Part shown: positions 44,147 through 53,874 of the stretch, piece by piece
Layout: every line of letters starts with the position of its first letter
Position numbering within the stretch: position 1 is the stretch's first letter
NCBI RefSeq assembly: GCF_022163125.1
Contig: NZ_CP091881.1
Location: 5,022,001 to 5,086,000, forward strand
DNA: 64,000 nt
From: Paenibacillus sp. HWE-109
GTDB taxonomy: Bacteria; Bacillota; Bacilli; Paenibacillales; NBRC-103111
Direction of reading: 5' to 3'
Made by a program: the position numbers and the translations under genes
Notes under the pieces: generated by a model
The model's database searches: none
The model's input: the letters and a program-made list of their open reading frames with translations, nothing else
Told to the model about the DNA's origin: nothing

Positions 44147-44946
44147 TGTGGAGCAGCCTCCCTTGGTGATTCTTCTTCATAAGCCGCTCGATCGCTATTG
44201 GCTACGAAGATCATCATTTTTTGCTTCACGGAATTGGCAGAAACGCCGGATTGAATGGAGAGCAGGCCTTCGACTACCATCAACTTGATTTCAACTTCTT
44301 TTTTGGACTTCTGTTTCAGCTTATTAGCGAACGGATGGAATACAACGTAACCAAGGAAAATCCCGAACATTGTAGCAACGAAGGCTGCTGAAATCAGATG
44401 TCCCAGCTTTTCTACTTCACTCAGGTTGCCTAGTGCGGCAATAAGTCCTACTACGGCGCCTAGCACTCCCAATGTTGGTGCGTATGTACCTGCTTGCGTA
44501 AAAATACCCGCATATTTTTTATGTCTTGTTTCCATTTCAGCGATGTCTTCGAGCAATACGTCACGCACGAAATCAGCGTCATTCCCGTCAATGATCAAGC
44601 GCATACCGCTTTTCATAAAAGGATCGGAAAGCTCTTCCGCTTGTTTTTCCAAAGAAAGCAATCCTTCGCGGCGAGTAATGGATACCCATTCGATAAAGGT
44701 TTCGATCAATTCTTTTTTAGGCATCAACTTTTGTTCGGTAAAAATAATTTTCAATAATGCCGGTATTTTCTTCATTTCTTCCAGTGAGAAAGCGATAAAA
44801 AGCGCTGAGGCTGTACCACCGAAAATGATTAAGGCCGCTGCCGGATTCAGCAAAGCTGCTAAACTCGCGCCTTTCAACACCATCCCCACACCGATGGATA
44901 TAAATGCTAAAACAATGCCAATAACTGATGATTTCTCCATGTGCAA
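44143..44946 (-). CDS. motA: Flagellar stator protein MotA
   Basis: The 267-residue protein has four transmembrane helices (pairs near residues 7-50 and 150-200) and the large cytoplasmic loop with RREGLLSLE and DxxFVRDVL-like blocks typical of MotA. It forms the ion channel with MotB and contacts the rotor. It follows a MarR-type gene by 27 bases on the same strand with AGGAGAGG upstream, so the three may share a transcript. Confidence 0.93.
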   Translation of the reverse strand: MHMEKSSVIGIVLAFISIGVGMVLKGASLAALLNPAAALIIFGGTASALFIAFSLEEMKKIPALLKIIFTEQKLMPKKELIETFIEWVSITRREGLLSLEKQAEELSDPFMKSGMRLIIDGNDADFVRDVLLEDIAEMETRHKKYAGIFTQAGTYAPTLGVLGAVVGLIAALGNLSEVEKLGHLISAAFVATMFGIFLGYVVFHPFANKLKQKSKKEVEIKLMVVEGLLSIQSGVSANSVKQKMMIFVANSDRAAYEEESPREAAPQ

Positions 44947-44973
44947 GGCACCTCTCCTATGGTCATTTTCATG

Positions 44974-45435
44974 TTAATTGTTATCTTGAGTTGTTTCATT
45001 TCCTAGAGCACGCATCAAGTTTACTAATGTTTCCTGTTCTTCCCCCAACTTAGCAAAAAAGATATTCTCGGCTTCCATGACAATCTCCAGCGCCTGGGCA
45101 GTTATCCGTTCCCCTTCCAGCGTTAAGGAGATCGCTTTCGCCCTTGTGTCTGTCGGGTGTTCCTTCCGGATAATAAACCCTTTCTTCTCCAAGTGACGGA
45201 GCACTTGCGACGCCATCATGGGATCAACATGCGCATAACTCGCAATTTGTACCTGTGTGATGTCCTCGAGCTGTGACTGTGTGTTTAATCCTTGCGTGGC
45301 TGCCAGCAAAATAAATTGAACATGCGTTAGATCCAAGTCATGCAGGGCATGGCGAAGATTTTTTTGCCATTGATTCGTGACCTGCCAGAGATGAAATCCT
45401 GGGCTGTCATAAGGCTTTCCCTGTTCCGATGTCAT
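44974..45435 (-). CDS. MarR-family regulator
   Basis: The 153-residue winged-helix protein has the MarR layout: helix-rich N-terminus (WQVTNQWQKNLRHALHDLDLTHVQFILL), HTH (QIASYAHVDPMMASQVLRHLEKKGFI) and wing (RKEHPTDTRAKAISLTLEGE). MarR proteins repress nearby genes until a ligand binds. A 14-bp perfect palindrome (TATATGTACATATA) lies 30 bases upstream and is a likely autoregulatory operator. It precedes motA, which is unusual. Confidence 0.88.
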   Translation of the reverse strand: MTSEQGKPYDSPGFHLWQVTNQWQKNLRHALHDLDLTHVQFILLAATQGLNTQSQLEDITQVQIASYAHVDPMMASQVLRHLEKKGFIIRKEHPTDTRAKAISLTLEGERITAQALEIVMEAENIFFAKLGEEQETLVNLMRALGNETTQDNN

Positions 45436-45464
45436 TGACCCTCCATGATTTCGACAGAAAGTTG

Positions 45465-45478
45465 TATATGTACATATA
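45465..45478. promoter_or_regulatory. Palindromic operator upstream of the MarR gene
   Basis: TATATGTACATATA is a perfect 14-bp dyad located 30 bases upstream of the MarR start, the usual place for an autoregulatory MarR site. Confidence 0.55.
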
Positions 45479-45724
45479 ATAAGTTTATTTACTATAAATT
45501 ACAATCACTTTTTGTCGAATATATAGGACAATAGTCATGAACATTTGTTGAATAAACAAACCTTCTGACGAATGCTGGCATCCTGCTCTTACCTATTTTA
45601 TACTTAGAGAGGGCAAATTCCTGCTTAATGCGATCTCTAGCTTGAAGTAAGCGATTTCAAATGTGAATGGCGTATGATCTCTTCACCTTTTTGGCAAAAA
45701 TGAGTATAAAAAGGAGTGGATGAA

Positions 45725-46588
45725 GTGGAGAAACGGCTTTTCGGTTCAACTGGGCAGCAATTTCCAATCCTGAGCTTTGGCGCTCAGCGCATTGTAGATG
45801 AACACAACTGTACGGAAGAGGAAGCGATTCACATTGTGAATCGGGCGATTGACGAGGGCATTACTTATTTCGATACAGCACCAAGCTATTCGGATGGTCA
45901 ATCGGAAGAGCGATTAGGCAAAGCCTTGGCGCTCCGGAGTCGCAGGGATGAAGTCTGGATTGCAACCAAGACACACGATCGCACGCGTGACGGCTCATTG
46001 AAGCTGCTGGAAGCAAGTTTGAAGCGCCTGCAGACGGATCATGTGGATGAATGGCGATTACATAACATTATGACCATGGAAGAGCTCGACAAGTGCTTCG
46101 CCAAAGGCGGCGCGTTGGAGGCGCTCCTCGAAGCGAAGGAACAAGGCTTGATCAAGCACATCTCGATCAGCGGACACACGAATCCGCTCGTCCAACTGGA
46201 AGCGATTGAACGCTATGCCTTCGACAGCGCGCTGGTTGCTCTATCGGCAGCGGACCATCTCGTGTACAGCTTCGCTCACGAATTTCTGCCCAAGGCGATT
46301 GAAAAGGGTGTGGCCATCATCGGGATGAAGGTCATGGCTCTTGGCAAGCTTGCACCTTGGTATGAGAAGGCGCTGCAATATACGTTCTCACTCCCTATTT
46401 CGACAGCGATTGTCGGGATGGAGTCGATGGCGCAGCTCGAACAAAACTTGGCCATCGCCAAAAGCTTTACACCGATGACCGAACTCGAGCAGCTTGCTTT
46501 TCTCAAAGAAATCATGCATTTGGCTACCCCCGATGTCCTGCGTTGGAAATCCACCGATTGGGTTTCCGGCGAGTGGTACGTTCGTTAA
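45725..46588 (+). CDS. Aldo-keto reductase
   Basis: The 287-residue TIM-barrel oxidoreductase shows the catalytic tetrad D50 and Y55 (FDTAPSYSDGQSEERLG), K82 (ATKTH) and H113 (WRLHNI). The NADPH-binding end (STAIVGMESMAQLEQNL) is present. Its substrate is an unknown aldehyde or ketone. The frame opens at a GTG at 45716, but AAGGAG nine bases before the GTG at 45725 and the family's usual beginning (EKRLFGSTG) support 45725. It stands alone before a terminator. Confidence 0.88.
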   Translation: MEKRLFGSTGQQFPILSFGAQRIVDEHNCTEEEAIHIVNRAIDEGITYFDTAPSYSDGQSEERLGKALALRSRRDEVWIATKTHDRTRDGSLKLLEASLKRLQTDHVDEWRLHNIMTMEELDKCFAKGGALEALLEAKEQGLIKHISISGHTNPLVQLEAIERYAFDSALVALSAADHLVYSFAHEFLPKAIEKGVAIIGMKVMALGKLAPWYEKALQYTFSLPISTAIVGMESMAQLEQNLAIAKSFTPMTELEQLAFLKEIMHLATPDVLRWKSTDWVSGEWYVR

Positions 46589-46597
46589 TAGAAACAG

Positions 46598-46647
46598 AAA
46601 CAGAGGCTGCTCTCAAGGTATTCAACCTTTCGAGTCAGCCTCTGTTT
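46598..46647. terminator. Bidirectional terminator, AGAGGCTG/CAGCCTC family
   Basis: AAACAGAGGCTG (46598-46609) pairs with CAGCCTCTGTTT (46636-46647), with an inner stem AAGGT/ACCTT. It lies between convergent genes (aldo-keto reductase and ptsH). Confidence 0.85.
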
Positions 46648-46661
46648 ATTATGAGATACAG

Positions 46662-46925
46662 CTATTCTTCGAAAATATGAGTAAGCAGCGCCCCAAGTTC
46701 TTGCAACGCCTGCTCCTCTTGCTCGCCGTCCACTTCCAATGTTACTTCATCATTCTGCTGAATGCCTAGTGTAAGCATGCTTAGCGAGCTTTTACCGTTA
46801 ACCTTCTTCCCGCCTTTGCTTACACTTACTTTGCAGGGAAAGGTCCCGACTTTCTGAACGAACACTTTGGTGGGACGGGCATGAAAACCCGATGGATTTA
46901 GAATCGTAAACGTTTGCGATCTCAT
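46662..46925 (-). CDS. ptsH: Phosphocarrier protein HPr
   Basis: The 87-residue protein has the enzyme-I phosphorylation site H15 (SGFHARPTK) and the regulatory serine S46 (NGKSSLSM), so both PTS phosphotransfer and HprK/CcpA signalling are possible. It overlaps the end of ptsI by four bases. This order (ptsI then ptsH, at the tail of the mannitol operon) is opposite to the usual ptsH-ptsI. Whether a second, general ptsHI exists elsewhere cannot be seen here. Confidence 0.93.
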   Translation of the reverse strand: MRSQTFTILNPSGFHARPTKVFVQKVGTFPCKVSVSKGGKKVNGKSSLSMLTLGIQQNDEVTLEVDGEQEEQALQELGALLTHIFEE

Positions 46926-48664
46926 TGCAAGTCACTCCTTAATTTCTGCTTGACGAATTGTTGTATTTGCTCTTGACTGCTCATGGCTAGAATCTGCTGT
47001 GTATAACCTGCCCACTCTGTTCTCGACACCTCTTTAATCAAGGCTCTAGCGGGCAAAATCGAGCTGGCACTCATGCTGAATTCATGTAGGCCCATACCGA
47101 GTAGAATCGGAATCGCCGTCACGTCGCCTGCCATCTCCCCGCACATGCCAACCCATTTCCCTTCCCGCTCCGCTGCCCGGATGACCATATGGATCAAACG
47201 CAAAACAGCTGGATGGCAAGGCTGATACAAATAGGAGACCGTTTCATTCATGCGATCTGCCGCCATTGTATATTGAATCAAATCATTCGTTCCGATACTG
47301 AAGAAGTCGACCTCTTTGGCGAGGAAATCCGCTCCCAGGGCAGCAGCCGGAACTTCGATCATAATGCCTACCTCGATGTTCTCAGGTACAGGGACTCCTT
47401 CTTGTACCAGCTTCCCTTTTTCCTCTTCGAGCAATTGCTTCGCAGCCCTCAGCTCTTCCATAACAGCAATCATGGGGAACATGATTTTCAATTGCCCATA
47501 AGCGCTTGCCCGCAGTAAAGCTCTTAGCTGAGTCCGGAATATCTCCTGTTTGCTTAAACATAGGCGGATCGCACGCAGCCCCAAGAATGGATTGCTCTCT
47601 TCCGGAAGCTTCATATAAGGCAATTCTTTATCGCCACCGATATCCAGCGTACGAATGACGACAGGTTTAGGATTCATTCGCTCCAAAACATGCTTATACA
47701 CTTGAAATTGTTCCTCTTCACTTGGCATCGCGCTGCGTCCCATATACAGAAATTCCGTGCGGAACAGCCCGATCCCTTCCGCTCCGTTCGCGAACACCTT
47801 CTGCAGATCTTCCACACTGCCGATATTGGCAGCAAGCTCAACATGCTGCCCGTCAGCTGAAAGCGTTGGCTGATCCAGCAGCTTGCGAAGTTCAACTCGG
47901 CGTTGATCATAAGCAAGCTTGCGCGACTGGTAATCCGCTACTTCTTCTTCGGTTGGAGCGATAAGAACCGTCCCTAGCGACGCATCCATGACAACCATCG
48001 TCCCTGTCTGGATATCTCCTGCCGCTGTGCCAGCCCCAACGATAGCCGGCACTTCAAGCGAGCGAGCCATAATCGCAGAATGCGAAGTACGGCTGCCGAT
48101 TTCCGTTACAAAGCCGAGTACATAATCCAGATTAAGCTGAGCTGTATCCGAAGGGGTTAAGTCTTCCGCGATTAGAATACAAGGTTCATTAATGGCCGCA
48201 ATCGCCGCATAGGAGACGCCACGAAGCTTGCTCATGATGCGGCCAGTAACGTCCTTCACATCCGCCGCACGTTCCCTAAGCAGCTCGTTATCCATCGCGC
48301 TGAGCACTTCAATGAAGCTGTTCGCTATTTCATGCAGCTTGAATTCGGCGTTCATGCCTTCCTCTTCGATGCCCTCAATCACCGCATCTACATAATCAGG
48401 ATCTTCCAGCAGCATGAGATGGGCTTCGAAAATCTCCGCTTTGGCAGCTCCTATGCGCTGTTCCGTTAATATTCTGATCTCTTCAAGCTCCTGCCTGGCT
48501 TCATCAACAGCCTTGCGAAATCGATTTACTTCTATATGAGTATCCGCTGCTTTGTCAGCAACTGGAACGTAATCATCAGCATTGTTCAGTCGGAAAGCTT
48601 TAGCTATGGCAATGCCGGGGGAAGCAGCTATACCAGTCAAGCGATTGGACATCATTTTAGCCAT
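46922..48664 (-). CDS. ptsI: PTS enzyme I
   Basis: The 580-residue protein begins LTGIAASPGIAIAKAF and has the phosphohistidine H195 (GSRTSHSAIMARSLEVPAIVG), the PEP-binding barrel (GIGLFRTEFLYMGR, IRTLDIGGDKELPY, EVPAAALGADFLA, FFSIGTNDLIQY) and the cysteine region GMCGEMAGD. It moves phosphate from PEP to HPr. AAGGGGAG precedes the ATG. It is 18 bases after mtlD. Confidence 0.96.
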   Translation of the reverse strand: MAKMMSNRLTGIAASPGIAIAKAFRLNNADDYVPVADKAADTHIEVNRFRKAVDEARQELEEIRILTEQRIGAAKAEIFEAHLMLLEDPDYVDAVIEGIEEEGMNAEFKLHEIANSFIEVLSAMDNELLRERAADVKDVTGRIMSKLRGVSYAAIAAINEPCILIAEDLTPSDTAQLNLDYVLGFVTEIGSRTSHSAIMARSLEVPAIVGAGTAAGDIQTGTMVVMDASLGTVLIAPTEEEVADYQSRKLAYDQRRVELRKLLDQPTLSADGQHVELAANIGSVEDLQKVFANGAEGIGLFRTEFLYMGRSAMPSEEEQFQVYKHVLERMNPKPVVIRTLDIGGDKELPYMKLPEESNPFLGLRAIRLCLSKQEIFRTQLRALLRASAYGQLKIMFPMIAVMEELRAAKQLLEEEKGKLVQEGVPVPENIEVGIMIEVPAAALGADFLAKEVDFFSIGTNDLIQYTMAADRMNETVSYLYQPCHPAVLRLIHMVIRAAEREGKWVGMCGEMAGDVTAIPILLGMGLHEFSMSASSILPARALIKEVSRTEWAGYTQQILAMSSQEQIQQFVKQKLRSDLQ

Positions 48665-48682
48665 CTTGGAAACTCCCCTTTC

Positions 48683-49840
48683 TTAGGAAACTTCTACCTG
48701 TTGAAATTGTTCATACTGCGTCTTAATCATAGCATGGATCGGGTGATCTTCAGGAATCGTTGTATATTTAGTTATCGCTTGCGTGATTCCGATTGCCGCC
48801 AAATCCGCTTGAATCTGAATAGCCTCAGGATCTTCCTTATCCTTAAAAGAAAAGGCTGCTGCCATCGCCATAGCTAAATAAGCGGGCTTCATCCCCAGTT
48901 CGTAAGCCTGTAAAGCAGGCCGCACGAGTCGATCATTGGCGGATAACTTGCGAATCGGCGATCTGCCAACTCTGGCAACCTCATCGATCAAATAAGGATT
49001 TAAGAATCTGTTCAAAATTTTATCGATATAGCTGTCATGTTGAGCCTGATCAAAGCCATGCTTCTTAATCAGCAAGGAACCTGTCTCCTGCATCACATGG
49101 CGCACCAAAGCGGCAATTTGCGGGTTTGCCATTGCTGCTTGAATGGTATCGAAGCCATGCAGATAACCAAGATAAGCCGCGCTGCAATGCCCTGTATTCA
49201 CCGTAAACAGCTTGCGCTCGATGTAGGGCTCTAGCTGTTTCACATAATGTACACCCTCAATCCGGTGAAAGCCCTCCAGCATTTGAGACTCGTCAATCAC
49301 CCATTCATAGAATGGCTCCACCGTCACTTGCAGAGGATCTTCATGATGCTGCAAGGGAACGATCCGGTCGACTGCTGCATCAGGGAATGCGATGCTGGCA
49401 TCTGCCTTTTCACGCATATCCGCACTCAAATGACTGTACACATGTTCCTTGAGCTGCGTGCTGCCGCCAATCGCATTCTCGCAGGCGATGATAGGAAGCG
49501 GCGCGGCGCCGCGATTCAAGCGGAGCTCAATCCCTTTGGCGATGCCTGCCGCAATGTGTTTGAGGATATTCACGCCAACGGCGGTTGTGACCAGATCGGC
49601 CTGTGCAACCGCCTCTGCGACATCGTCTGCCTGTTTCCCATTGATTGCAGACACATTAGAAACGTGGAACGCCTCCTGTGCCTCATTGGCCAAGCGAACC
49701 GTGTACGATTTCCTTTCCTTAAGCTGCTCCACCAAGCTGTCGTTCACATCAGAGAACAAGACTTCATAGCCTGCCTGCGACAAAAGGAGACCGATGAATC
49801 CGCGTCCGATATTCCCTGCGCCGAAATGAACGGCCTTCAT
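48683..49840 (-). CDS. mtlD: Mannitol-1-phosphate 5-dehydrogenase
   Basis: The 385-residue enzyme starts MKAVHFGAGNIGRGFIG, an NAD-binding Rossmann motif, and carries the catalytic-region blocks RKLFTVNTGHCSAAYLGY and DEVARVGRSPIRKL. It oxidises mannitol-1-phosphate to fructose-6-phosphate. The start overlaps mtlF by four bases. The length matches the family. Confidence 0.96.
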   Translation of the reverse strand: MKAVHFGAGNIGRGFIGLLLSQAGYEVLFSDVNDSLVEQLKERKSYTVRLANEAQEAFHVSNVSAINGKQADDVAEAVAQADLVTTAVGVNILKHIAAGIAKGIELRLNRGAAPLPIIACENAIGGSTQLKEHVYSHLSADMREKADASIAFPDAAVDRIVPLQHHEDPLQVTVEPFYEWVIDESQMLEGFHRIEGVHYVKQLEPYIERKLFTVNTGHCSAAYLGYLHGFDTIQAAMANPQIAALVRHVMQETGSLLIKKHGFDQAQHDSYIDKILNRFLNPYLIDEVARVGRSPIRKLSANDRLVRPALQAYELGMKPAYLAMAMAAAFSFKDKEDPEAIQIQADLAAIGITQAITKYTTIPEDHPIHAMIKTQYEQFQQVEVS

Positions 49841-50274
49841 GATTCCATCCCGCTTTCAAAAATGCTGACCATCTCTTCCGGCGTCGTCGCTTTCATGATC
49901 ATCTCGACATTCTCATCCTCGGAACAAATCATCGCCACATTCGTCAAAATGTCCAAATGTTCATTCCCTGCGGCAGCAATCCCGATCACCAAAGTGGCTA
50001 ATTCCCCTTCTCCGAAATCAACGCCATCAGGGATTTGTACGATCGACAGCCCTGTAGAAATGATCAGTGATTTGGAATCCTGCGTGCCATGCGGAATGGC
50101 GAGGCCATTGCCCATATAGGTAGAGAGTGTCTGTTCTCTTTCCAACATTTTATCGATATAAGCGGATGATGCATGACCCGCGTCTACTAACAGTTGTCCA
50201 GCCATCCGAATCGCCTCGAATTTATCCTTGGGCTTCGCATTCAGCCTAATTTTGTTCGTTGATAAGATACTCAT
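49837..50274 (-). CDS. mtlF: Mannitol PTS EIIA component
   Basis: The 145-residue protein has the EIIA-Mtl active site H62 (GNGLAIPHGT) and the following FGEGELATLVIGIA block. It accepts phosphate from HPr and passes it to the IIB domain of MtlA. It lies 24 bases after mtlR and overlaps mtlD. Confidence 0.95.
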   Translation of the reverse strand: MSILSTNKIRLNAKPKDKFEAIRMAGQLLVDAGHASSAYIDKMLEREQTLSTYMGNGLAIPHGTQDSKSLIISTGLSIVQIPDGVDFGEGELATLVIGIAAAGNEHLDILTNVAMICSEDENVEMIMKATTPEEMVSIFESGMES

Positions 50275-50298
50275 AATTGATCTCTCCTTATATCCGAT

Positions 50299-52344
50299 TT
50301 ATTTTTTATCTTCTAAGAAAGCAGCTAGCTCTTGGGATATAAACTGTTTAATTTCAGCTTGGCTCCCCGATTTGAGCAGTTCAATCATCTCCGGAATTAA
50401 TAGCAAAGAGCTTATTTCGCTTAGAACTTCCAGACTTTCTTTAGAAAGCTTCTGGGGACCGAGCATCAACAGCAGTTGCTTGACTTCGGAGGGTATCCCG
50501 CTATCCAGAGGCAAATCTTCTTTTAATCGAAATAGTGTAAAGGAAGGCCTTAAAACTTGTTCGCTTCGAATGTGAAAAAGGGCAAGCCCTGTTTCCGGAA
50601 TGACTTGACTGCTCAGTCGCTCCCTTTCCAACAAAAGATTGACTATAGGCCCTACTTCCTCAATAACACCTGTTCGGCTGCTGTAGCCACAAATGACCTC
50701 TAAAGCTTGCTGCAGACTATGAAAGCTTTGCTCAATGGCATGCACCTTGAATTGATCAATGATGCTGACGATTTCATTTATATAAAGCTGGATGCGATGC
50801 AATCGACCTGTTGAATCTTCCTCTTGATGCGTTTCTATGCGTTCTTCCGGCTGTTTTTGCAAGGTGACATTTTGGATGAAAAGCCTCAGACGTTCTGCTT
50901 CTTCTTTCGTAAGCAGCGGACTTAACTTCATGTATTGATTAGGCTCCAGAGGCAAATCGACGGTAGATATGATCAGATCGTAGTCCTTCTCAGGAATACG
51001 TGCTGCCTCAAACCACGAGGCGTGCCCGATAATATTGATTTGCGGAAGCTCCTTCGTTAGACGCACAGCAAGCATTTTGGAAGTGCCGATTCCGCTTGTG
51101 CAGACTAATATAGCTCTTACATTTCTTTTAAACTGCTTCTGTCTTTCTATCGAGGCTCCGAAATGCATAACCAGGAACCCGATCTCTTCATCAGGGATCG
51201 CCATTTCTTCGATCGTCTGATTGACGGCATGCCGTATCGCATCGAATAAGAACTCATAATCTTTCTTGATTTGCGCCAGCAATGGATTGCGAATGTTCGC
51301 TCCTGCCTGAAGCCGCTTGATTGCAGATTCCAGATGTGACAGAAGGCCATCGCGCAAGGAGCGATCCTCACTGAACGGAATATCCAGACTCTTTTCCATG
51401 CAGCGTATCAACTTCCAAACCATCTCCATATAACTCAGTTCATCAATAGGAAGCAGATGATTGGGATGGTTCAAAGACTTTGGCTCCAGCAATTCAGCAA
51501 TATAGGCGATTTCGGCGGATGATAGTTCCACTGAAAGGACTTTCGTCAAATGCTCTACCGTATGCGTTAGCAGCTTGCTTGCCACAGGTGGACTTGTTTC
51601 CAATGGACCTTCCATCGAGCGCCCCTGCTGAATTCTAGCTATGGTGATGGATATATGAATAAGCAGATTCGTGTAACTCTCTTCCGAAAGCTCGCTCAAG
51701 CCTTCATCTTCAGCTAGCCACAAGGCAGCTTCAACATGCGTGAAGTTCTCTTTGCTGATAAGCTCAAGTAATTTCTGGACAACCGGAGATTGAGATTGAG
51801 GCGTTTCATTCTTGCCAAACAGATCCGATTCATCCAGTCCGTTCTTAGCCAATCTGGCAATCATCCTGCGCTTGTTGGCTTCTGTGCCGACTAAGCCGAC
51901 ACCATAGCCTCTTTTACGAACTAGCGTGAGGTTAGACCGCTTCACCCATCCTTCCAGCTCATCCAGATCATGAGTGATCGTAGGAACAGTTACGCCCAAA
52001 TCGTGCGATAGCGCGAATAGCTTCACAGGTTCCTCTTCTTCCAGCAAAGTACATAGGATCATCATCCTGCGATCCTCGGCGGAGTACTCAACAGCCATCC
52101 TGCCATAGAGCATCTGTCTGAATGCTTCCAGTTGTTCAGGCTCAGCTTGAAGCTGAATACCCTTGCCTGATTTCTTCTGCAACCCGATGCCATAATCAGC
52201 CAAAATCGCCTCGAGTTCAGACAACTCTCGATGAACGGTACGTGTGCTTACATTGATTTCGGCAGCGATTTCTCCTGCTGTAATGTCATCCGCCCGGTAC
52301 ATTAACAGCTCTAGGATTTGGCGATGCCTGTTAGACAGGCCCAT
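50299..52344 (-). CDS. mtlR: Mannitol operon activator MtlR
   Basis: The 681-residue BglG/MtlR-type activator has an N-terminal HTH pair (ILELLMYRADDITAGEIAAEINVSTRTV), two PRD domains (histidine blocks near 225-330 and 330-430), an EIIB-Gat-like domain (AILVCTSGIGTSKMLAVRL) and a C-terminal EIIA-Mtl-like domain. Phosphorylation by HPr and by the EIIA/EIIB components sets its activity. GAGGAGA before the ATG at 52344 is better than the ATG at 52365. Its place inside the operon, between mtlA and mtlF, is typical. Confidence 0.94.
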   Translation of the reverse strand: MGLSNRHRQILELLMYRADDITAGEIAAEINVSTRTVHRELSELEAILADYGIGLQKKSGKGIQLQAEPEQLEAFRQMLYGRMAVEYSAEDRRMMILCTLLEEEEPVKLFALSHDLGVTVPTITHDLDELEGWVKRSNLTLVRKRGYGVGLVGTEANKRRMIARLAKNGLDESDLFGKNETPQSQSPVVQKLLELISKENFTHVEAALWLAEDEGLSELSEESYTNLLIHISITIARIQQGRSMEGPLETSPPVASKLLTHTVEHLTKVLSVELSSAEIAYIAELLEPKSLNHPNHLLPIDELSYMEMVWKLIRCMEKSLDIPFSEDRSLRDGLLSHLESAIKRLQAGANIRNPLLAQIKKDYEFLFDAIRHAVNQTIEEMAIPDEEIGFLVMHFGASIERQKQFKRNVRAILVCTSGIGTSKMLAVRLTKELPQINIIGHASWFEAARIPEKDYDLIISTVDLPLEPNQYMKLSPLLTKEEAERLRLFIQNVTLQKQPEERIETHQEEDSTGRLHRIQLYINEIVSIIDQFKVHAIEQSFHSLQQALEVICGYSSRTGVIEEVGPIVNLLLERERLSSQVIPETGLALFHIRSEQVLRPSFTLFRLKEDLPLDSGIPSEVKQLLLMLGPQKLSKESLEVLSEISSLLLIPEMIELLKSGSQAEIKQFISQELAAFLEDKK

Positions 52345-52409
52345 GTCGATTCTCCTCACGAACAAAATGGAGATAACGCCGGCAATCAGCCAGCGTTAAG
52401 TTATTCCGT

Positions 52410-53840
52410 TTAACTCAATCGTTTCACAAGCTCATCGTAAGCCGGACTTTTCATGAAATTCTCAATAGAAATATGTTCGGCTTGCGGAGCTTTGTTCCGC
52501 GCTCGATCCGTTAATGATTTATGCGTAATGACGATATCTGCGTCCATTGGAATCTCACTAATTGCTGTATTAATGACTGTGATATCAATAGCTGCCTCTT
52601 TCATTTTCTTTCTCAGAATCGAAGCGCCCATGGCACTTGAGCCCATGCCAGCATCGCATGAGAAAACTATTTTCTGCACATGAGCTGTTGGTTTTGTGAT
52701 CGGAGCAGCCACTTGTTCCGCTGCCGCAGCAGCCGGAGCTTGTTTCATTTCTTTCATTCGTGCAGTAGCTTGATCCAGATCTTCACTCTCGCTTTGCTTG
52801 CTTGTTTTGAGCAGCAGAGAACCTACGGCAAAGGAGACAATCGTTGATGTGATCACCCCTGAGAAAATCGGCAGCATGTTCCCCTTGGGAGCCATAGCGA
52901 TATAAGCGAAAATGCTTCCCGGTGAGGGGGGAGCAACCAGCCCTGCGCCGAACAAGGAGAACGTGAACGTCCCTGTCACACCGCCGGCAATAACAGCCAA
53001 GATCAGTCGTGGATTCATCAAAATGTAAGGGAAATAGATTTCATGAATACCGCCAAAGAAGTGAATAATGGCAGAACCCGGTGCCGAAAGTTTCGCCGCG
53101 CCGCGGCCAACAAACCAATAAGCAAGCAGAATGCCAAGACCTGGGCCTGGATTAGACTCCAGCATGAACAAGATGGACTTGCCTGTTTTGGATGCTTGAT
53201 CCAGAGCGATCGGACTTAACACGCCATGATTAATGGCATTGTTCAGGAACAGCACTTTCCCTGGTTCAATCAGTACGTTAGCCAGAGGCAGCAAGCCAGC
53301 ATTGACAAGCGCTTGCACGCCAGACGCGAGAGCCTTGCTCACCACTTGAACCGCAGGACCAACTACCGTATAGGCTAGAACGGCTAGAATAGCTCCAATG
53401 ATGCCTGATGAGAAGTTGTTCACGAGCATTTCGAAGCCGGATTTAATTTTGCCTTCAATCGACCTATCGAACTGCTTCAGCACCCATGCGGCGAATGGGC
53501 CTACAATCATGGCTCCCATGAACATCGGTATATCCGTACCGATCACGACACCCATCGTCGTGACAGCGCCGATGACGCCGCCGCGCGTACCGTGTATCAT
53601 CGTTCCTCCCGTATAGCCAATCAGCAGGGGAAGAAGATAAGTAATTGTAGGGCCGACTAGTTTGGCCAAATACTCATTTGGAATCCAGCCTGTCGGAATA
53701 AATAAAGCCGTAATGAGTCCCCAAGCAATAAATGCGCCAATGTTCGGCATCACCATACCACTCAAAAAACGACCGAAATTTTGTACCTTCACCCGGAATC
53801 CTCCGGAATTTGCTTGCTTCTGCGCAGCAATTGTACTCAC
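52410..53840 (-). CDS. mtlA: Mannitol PTS transporter EIICB
   Basis: The 476-residue membrane protein has the EIIC domain (FGRFLSGMVMPNIGAFIAWG, TMIHGTRGGVIGAV, GGIHEIYFPY) and a C-terminal IIB domain with phosphocysteine C395 (VFSCDAGMGSSAMG). It takes up mannitol as mannitol-1-phosphate; EIIA is on the separate mtlF. GTG start with GGGAGG eight bases upstream. The cre-overlapped promoter is 35-65 bases upstream. It heads a six-gene transcript mtlA-mtlR-mtlF-mtlD-ptsI-ptsH. Confidence 0.96.
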   Translation of the reverse strand: MSTIAAQKQANSGGFRVKVQNFGRFLSGMVMPNIGAFIAWGLITALFIPTGWIPNEYLAKLVGPTITYLLPLLIGYTGGTMIHGTRGGVIGAVTTMGVVIGTDIPMFMGAMIVGPFAAWVLKQFDRSIEGKIKSGFEMLVNNFSSGIIGAILAVLAYTVVGPAVQVVSKALASGVQALVNAGLLPLANVLIEPGKVLFLNNAINHGVLSPIALDQASKTGKSILFMLESNPGPGLGILLAYWFVGRGAAKLSAPGSAIIHFFGGIHEIYFPYILMNPRLILAVIAGGVTGTFTFSLFGAGLVAPPSPGSIFAYIAMAPKGNMLPIFSGVITSTIVSFAVGSLLLKTSKQSESEDLDQATARMKEMKQAPAAAAAEQVAAPITKPTAHVQKIVFSCDAGMGSSAMGASILRKKMKEAAIDITVINTAISEIPMDADIVITHKSLTDRARNKAPQAEHISIENFMKSPAYDELVKRLS

Positions 53841-53874
53841 TAGGATAACCTCCCTTTGTTTGTTTCATGTTCTT

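Noticed and set aside
49247..50119. 290-codon open frame on the plus strand
   Set aside because: It is the exact antisense of mtlD and mtlF, which are full-length with catalytic motifs; the frame has no ribosome binding site.
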